NCBI RefSeq assembly: GCF_000784735.1
Contig: NZ_JSYG01000025.1
Location: 1-64,000 of the forward strand
Length of the DNA: 64,000 nt
Source of the DNA: Dickeya undicola
GTDB taxonomy: Bacteria; Pseudomonadota; Gammaproteobacteria; Enterobacterales; Enterobacteriaceae
Reading direction: 5' to 3'
Shown here: positions 60,241-64,000 of the stretch, piece by piece
Position numbering within the stretch: the stretch's first letter is position 1
Layout of the letters: the number at the start of each line of letters is the position of its first letter
Notes under the pieces: generated by a model
Database searches by the model: none
What the model saw: the letters and a program-made list of their open reading frames with translations, nothing else
What the model was told of the DNA's origin: nothing
Made by a program: the position numbers and the translations under genes

Positions 60241-61566
60241 GTGAAGGAACGTAGTACAGAACTGGTTCAAGGCTTCCGCCACTCAGTTCCTTACATCAAT
60301 GCACATCGTGGCAAAACGTTTGTCATCATGCTCGGTGGCGAAGCTATTGAACATGAGAATTTCACCAAAATCGTCAATGATATCGGGCTGTTACACAGTC
60401 TTGGCATCAAGCTGGTGGTGGTTTATGGCGCACGCCCCCAAATCGATGCGAATCTCATGGCCCATCACTACGAGCCTCGTTACCACAAACATACCCGCGT
60501 AACAGACAGCACCACGCTGGAACTGGTAAAGCAGGCCGCAGGTATGCTGCAACTGGACATCACCGCCCGGCTGTCGATGAGCCTGTTGAACACGCCGCTA
60601 CAAGGGGCGCACATTAATGTGGTTAGCGGCAACTTCATCATCGCCCAGCCGCTGGGCGTGGATGACGGCGTTGACTACTGCCACAGCGGGCGCATCCGTC
60701 GTATTGACGAAGAAGCGCTGCATCGCCAACTGGACAGCGGCGCGATCGTACTGTTGGGCCCAGTAGCCGTTTCCGTCACCGGTGAAAGCTTCAATCTGAC
60801 CTCAGAAGAAGTCGCCACCCAGCTGGCTATCAAGCTCAAAGCCGAAAAGATGATCGGTTTCTGTGCTTCCCAGGGCGTGACCAATATCGAAGGCAGCATT
60901 GTGTCCGAACTGTTGCCAGACGAAGCCCAACAGCGCATTCAGTCACTGGAAGAAGCCGGTGACTATAACTCGGAGATTGTACGTTTCTTGCGTGGCGCGG
61001 TGAAAGCCTGCCGCAGCGGAGTACGCCGTAGCCATTTGATCAGCTATCAGGAAGATGGCGCACTGTTGCAGGAGTTGTTTTCCCGCGACGGCATCGGCAC
61101 CCAGATCGTGATGGAAAGCGCCGAGCAAATCCGTCGGGCAACTATCAATGACATCGGCGGTATTCTGGAGCTGATTCGCCCGCTGGAACAGCAAGGCATT
61201 CTGGTGCGCCGCTCGCGCGAACAACTGGAAATGGAGATAGACAAATTCACCGTGGTGGTCCGCGATAATCTGACTATCGCCTGTGCCGCGCTCTATCCAT
61301 TTACGGAAGAGAGCATCGGTGAAATGGCCTGCGTGGCGGTGCACCCGGAGTACCGCAACTCGTCGCGCGGTGATCAGTTACTGCACCATATCGCTGCGCA
61401 AGCGCGCCAACAAGGGCTCAAACGCCTGTTTGTGCTGACCACCCACAGTATCCATTGGTTCCAGGAACGCGGTTTCCAGCCTGCGGAAGTCGCCGTGTTG
61501 CCGAAACGCAAGCAGGAGCTTTACAACTACCAACGTCGCTCCAAGATTCTGGTCATCGACCTGTAG
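60241..61566 (+). CDS. argA: N-acetylglutamate synthase ArgA, 441 aa, GTG start
   Basis: ArgA is the first enzyme of arginine synthesis, feedback-inhibited by arginine. It has an N-terminal amino-acid-kinase-like domain ([31 protein letters not shown]) and a C-terminal GNAT domain with [23 protein letters not shown] at 60241 with AGAGGG upstream matches E. coli usage. Confidence 0.97.
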   Translation: MKERSTELVQGFRHSVPYINAHRGKTFVIMLGGEAIEHENFTKIVNDIGLLHSLGIKLVVVYGARPQIDANLMAHHYEPRYHKHTRVTDSTTLELVKQAAGMLQLDITARLSMSLLNTPLQGAHINVVSGNFIIAQPLGVDDGVDYCHSGRIRRIDEEALHRQLDSGAIVLLGPVAVSVTGESFNLTSEEVATQLAIKLKAEKMIGFCASQGVTNIEGSIVSELLPDEAQQRIQSLEEAGDYNSEIVRFLRGAVKACRSGVRRSHLISYQEDGALLQELFSRDGIGTQIVMESAEQIRRATINDIGGILELIRPLEQQGILVRRSREQLEMEIDKFTVVVRDNLTIACAALYPFTEESIGEMACVAVHPEYRNSSRGDQLLHHIAAQARQQGLKRLFVLTTHSIHWFQERGFQPAEVAVLPKRKQELYNYQRRSKILVIDL

Positions 61567-61571
61567 GGAAA

Positions 61572-61600
61572 ATAACGCGTGGTTCACCACCACGCGTTAT
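61572..61600. repeat. Inverted repeat between argA and ptrA
   Basis: An 11-bp perfect stem (ATAACGCGTGG/CCACGCGTTAT) with a 7-base loop lies between convergent genes. There is no strong T-run, so it may be a weak bidirectional terminator. Confidence 0.55.
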
Positions 61601-61686
61601 CCACGCTGTTTCTCTGCGTTTCCCTGTGCCAGCCATTTCACCTGGCACAGGTATCATACTTTCAGCAGTACTTACTGTTCAGTGCC

Positions 61687-64000
61687 TTACTGGGTTTCCG
61701 TCTGCTTTTGTTCCACCGTTTTCAACCTCAGCGTTCGTTGCAGTGCAGACGTTGATGCATAGGATTGCCATTCCGATGGCTGGGCATAGTCCACCTTCCC
61801 GCTCGCACTGCCGGAAATCTGCGATAGAATTGCCAGCCCTTGTGGATGCAGCGCCTGCTGGAAAAAGTCTGACAACTGCGCCGACGAAATGGACGCCAGT
61901 TGCCCGATCAACTGCTGGCGAGTGTCGAAGGCAAAATTCTCTCGCTCCAGATCGCCACGCAAGCGTGCCGCCTCTTCATCCAGCGTCTGAGGTGGCTGGC
62001 TGAGTGCATTGATCAACCCCTGTTTGTTCTGAGCAAAAACCTCTGCACTCATGGCGCTCAGTCGCTGCTGTGCCTTGCCAAAAAAGTCCTGATAACGTTG
62101 GTAGAGATAAGCAGGCTGCTTGCTGTTGCTTTGCAGCAGGAAACCGATCCCCCACTGGCGGTCGACCGAAACCGGGGTGGCGAATACGGCGTAGCCCAAC
62201 TGTTCGTCAGTACGTAACTGATTAAAGAACCAGGGATGAATGATCTGCCCCAACAATTTGCTGTAAGCCGCACTCTGTACTTCGTCATAACCGGTCGGAA
62301 TATATACCGCGGCCAGCGCCGAATCAGTGCTTGCTGCTGCGCTACGTTGCAGCATGGCTCGCTGTGGCTGGCTGATGCTGACGGATTGTCCGCGCCACCA
62401 TTCGGTGCCGCCACAGCCAAGACGCTCACGCAGGCTGTGCGACAAGCTAACCACCTTGTCCTGTTCCAGATTGCCGACCACCAGCATTTCAGGCGCAGCC
62501 AAATGCAGTAAGGCCTTACGGTATTCCATCAACTCTTGCAGCGTAATGTCCTTCAGCAAGTTGCGTCGCTCGCTTCTCTCACTGTAAGGCACGTTCGACA
62601 ACCCCTTAATCGGGAACATCGCCTGTTCATACGCTTTGGCCTTTTCGGCCGCATCCAGTTGTTCGGCATACCAGGATTTTGCCTGCTCCAGCTGTTCTTC
62701 CGTCGAGCTGAAGTTAGCGTATTGCTCCACCAGCGTCAGCAATAACTCCGGCAGATGTTGGGTATAGCCGCTGGCTGTCATGATCAGCCCATCATTGCTG
62801 CCGGTGGAGAAGCTGATGCCGCCCACCGATGCCTGATAACTGAGCGCATCCAGTGCTACGCCAGCCAGATAATCATTCAGAGCGAACAGCACCTGATGAC
62901 GGGCGGAATCGTTCGCCATCCGGTTGCGCAGCATCAGCGTGATATCGGCTTTGGGTTCGCTGGCGAAATAGCGGCTGGGCATGTAAAACACGCGCAACCC
63001 CGGCTGGTCAACGACTTTTCTGGGGTGAGTAATGCCAGCATCTGCGGCAATCAGCGAAAAACTATCCGGGATATAAGGGTTGGTCACAGGTAAATTGAGC
63101 GCCAACGACTCAGCCGTCTGCTGCCACTGCACCATCCGCTCATTGGTAATTTTGTCTACCTGATAAGGCGCACCAACAAAATAAGCCTCTTTATTATGCG
63201 GCTGTTCCGGGCTTATTACCCAGATGCGTGCATTTTGCGGCGTCATGGCCGATAGCCGTGCTTTGATCGCGTCAGGATCGAACCGATCTGCCAGATAAGG
63301 CCCTTCAAGGGTATACTCCACCGGCAACCGCAACATGGTATCCACCAGCCACTCCACATAACTCATGTCACGGGTAAGCGAGGGATAGCGGAAATCAATA
63401 GCCAGTACCCGTGATATTTCATCGAAGTAACGCGGTTGGATCCCTTCTTTGCGCAGCTTTTCCAGATAGCTGAACACTCCCGCGATCACCTTGTCTTTCT
63501 GTACCAAACCTTTGTCGGTCAAATCAACGCTGATATTGAATACACCGCTGTCGCGCTCAGACATGGGATCAGAACTGGCGCGCACCGACTCAGCCAGCCC
63601 CTGCTTTTGCAACCAGTCAGAAAGCGTGTTCTGACTACGATTGCCGATCAGGTAGCTGATGTAGGTATCCGTCTTGCTACGAAACGCCAGGTTGTTGTTT
63701 TCGATCCGAAACTCAATTTTCAACTGTTTGCGAGGTTGTGCCGGGACATAATGGATGAATAACCCACGCTGTTCATCAGTCACTACAGGTGCAGTAATCG
63801 GTGGTACGTTGGCCTGACGATTGGCTATCCGTCCGAAGGTCGAGGCGGCGATGGCCGCCAGATCCGGTAACGGCAGTTTGCCGTAGATCACGCCTTTCAT
63901 CAGGTTGGCGGAATAGTAACGCTGGTAGAAATTAACCAGTTCATCGTGCAGTTTACTACCGGGCTTATCACTGAGGGTTTCCAGGTTGCCCCCCGCGAAG
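61687..64000 (-). CDS. ptrA: Pitrilysin (protease III), 3' part, truncated by window edge
   Basis: This is the C-terminal four-fifths of a periplasmic M16 zinc protease (E. coli 962 aa). Matches include ETLSDKPGS, FRSKTDTYISYLIGNRSQ, RYFASEPKADITLMLRN, TGYDEVQSAAYSKLLGQI and LRTDEQLGYAVFA. The frame is open to the window end; the inverted zinc motif HxxEH lies outside. In E. coli ptrA is followed by recB and recD before argA; here its stop is 120 bases from the argA stop. Confidence 0.95.
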   Translation of the reverse strand, partial: FAGGNLETLSDKPGSKLHDELVNFYQRYYSANLMKGVIYGKLPLPDLAAIAASTFGRIANRQANVPPITAPVVTDEQRGLFIHYVPAQPRKQLKIEFRIENNNLAFRSKTDTYISYLIGNRSQNTLSDWLQKQGLAESVRASSDPMSERDSGVFNISVDLTDKGLVQKDKVIAGVFSYLEKLRKEGIQPRYFDEISRVLAIDFRYPSLTRDMSYVEWLVDTMLRLPVEYTLEGPYLADRFDPDAIKARLSAMTPQNARIWVISPEQPHNKEAYFVGAPYQVDKITNERMVQWQQTAESLALNLPVTNPYIPDSFSLIAADAGITHPRKVVDQPGLRVFYMPSRYFASEPKADITLMLRNRMANDSARHQVLFALNDYLAGVALDALSYQASVGGISFSTGSNDGLIMTASGYTQHLPELLLTLVEQYANFSSTEEQLEQAKSWYAEQLDAAEKAKAYEQAMFPIKGLSNVPYSERSERRNLLKDITLQELMEYRKALLHLAAPEMLVVGNLEQDKVVSLSHSLRERLGCGGTEWWRGQSVSISQPQRAMLQRSAAASTDSALAAVYIPTGYDEVQSAAYSKLLGQIIHPWFFNQLRTDEQLGYAVFATPVSVDRQWGIGFLLQSNSKQPAYLYQRYQDFFGKAQQRLSAMSAEVFAQNKQGLINALSQPPQTLDEEAARLRGDLERENFAFDTRQQLIGQLASISSAQLSDFFQQALHPQGLAILSQISGSASGKVDYAQPSEWQSYASTSALQRTLRLKTVEQKQTETQ

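Overview
The window is a piece of chromosome from a soft-rot type enterobacterium, most likely Dickeya or a close relative such as Pectobacterium. Proteins from mutS onward match Enterobacterales housekeeping proteins almost residue for residue (DnaE, BamA, FabZ, LpxA, GlnD, PpnN). The sRNA genes csrB/rsmB and gcvB and two initiator tRNA genes sit in their usual enterobacterial contexts. The genus is inferred from overall gene content and an intergenic ERIC repeat; no single marker proves it.

Bases 1 to about 12,200 are an AT-rich genomic island unlike the GC-richer remainder. Reading right to left on the minus strand, it carries a tyrosine integrase flush against mutS, then a helix-turn-helix protein with an unrecognised C-terminal half, then a Gabija-type anti-phage pair: gajA (OLD ATPase plus TOPRIM) and gajB (UvrD-like helicase). 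These four reading frames overlap or abut by a few bases and look like one translationally coupled unit. A membrane-anchored orphan protein follows on the plus strand. A second mobility module comes next: three consecutive, different tyrosine recombinases, each with recognisable catalytic residues, and a small coiled-coil protein, then another orphan gene. A perfect 26-bp palindrome with an extra half-site lies just upstream of the recombinase operon.

Bases 12,230 to about 43,900 hold mutS, an NlpE-like lipoprotein, yaeQ, yaeP-rof, and tilS-yaeR. Then comes the long minus-strand envelope/translation cluster, given here in transcription order: rpsB-tsf, pyrH, frr, dxr, uppS-cdsA-rseP-bamA-skp-lpxD-fabZ-lpxA-lpxB-rnhB-dnaE-accA. 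It covers lipid A synthesis, outer-membrane assembly, isoprenoid and phospholipid precursors, fatty acid synthesis and replication. Divergent from rpsB are map, glnD, dapD and yaeH.

Bases 43,900 to 54,900 hold yqcA, truC-yqcC, the CsrA-sequestering RNA csrB/rsmB with two upstream GacA/UvrY-type boxes, syd, ppnN, xni, rlmM-ygdD, gcvA with divergent gcvB, ygdI, and the CsdA-CsdE-TcdA sulfur-transfer/tRNA-modification group. Bases 55,000 to 64,000 hold a GNAT gene, a hydroxyacid dehydrogenase-GNAT pair, mltA, two identical tRNA-fMet genes, amiC, argA with paired ARG boxes, and the 3' part of ptrA, which runs off the right edge. recB and recD, normally between ptrA and argA in E. coli, are not there.

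The candidate for an undescribed system is the island: the coupled integrase / HTH-plus-unknown-domain / Gabija operon next to a recombinase-triad module.
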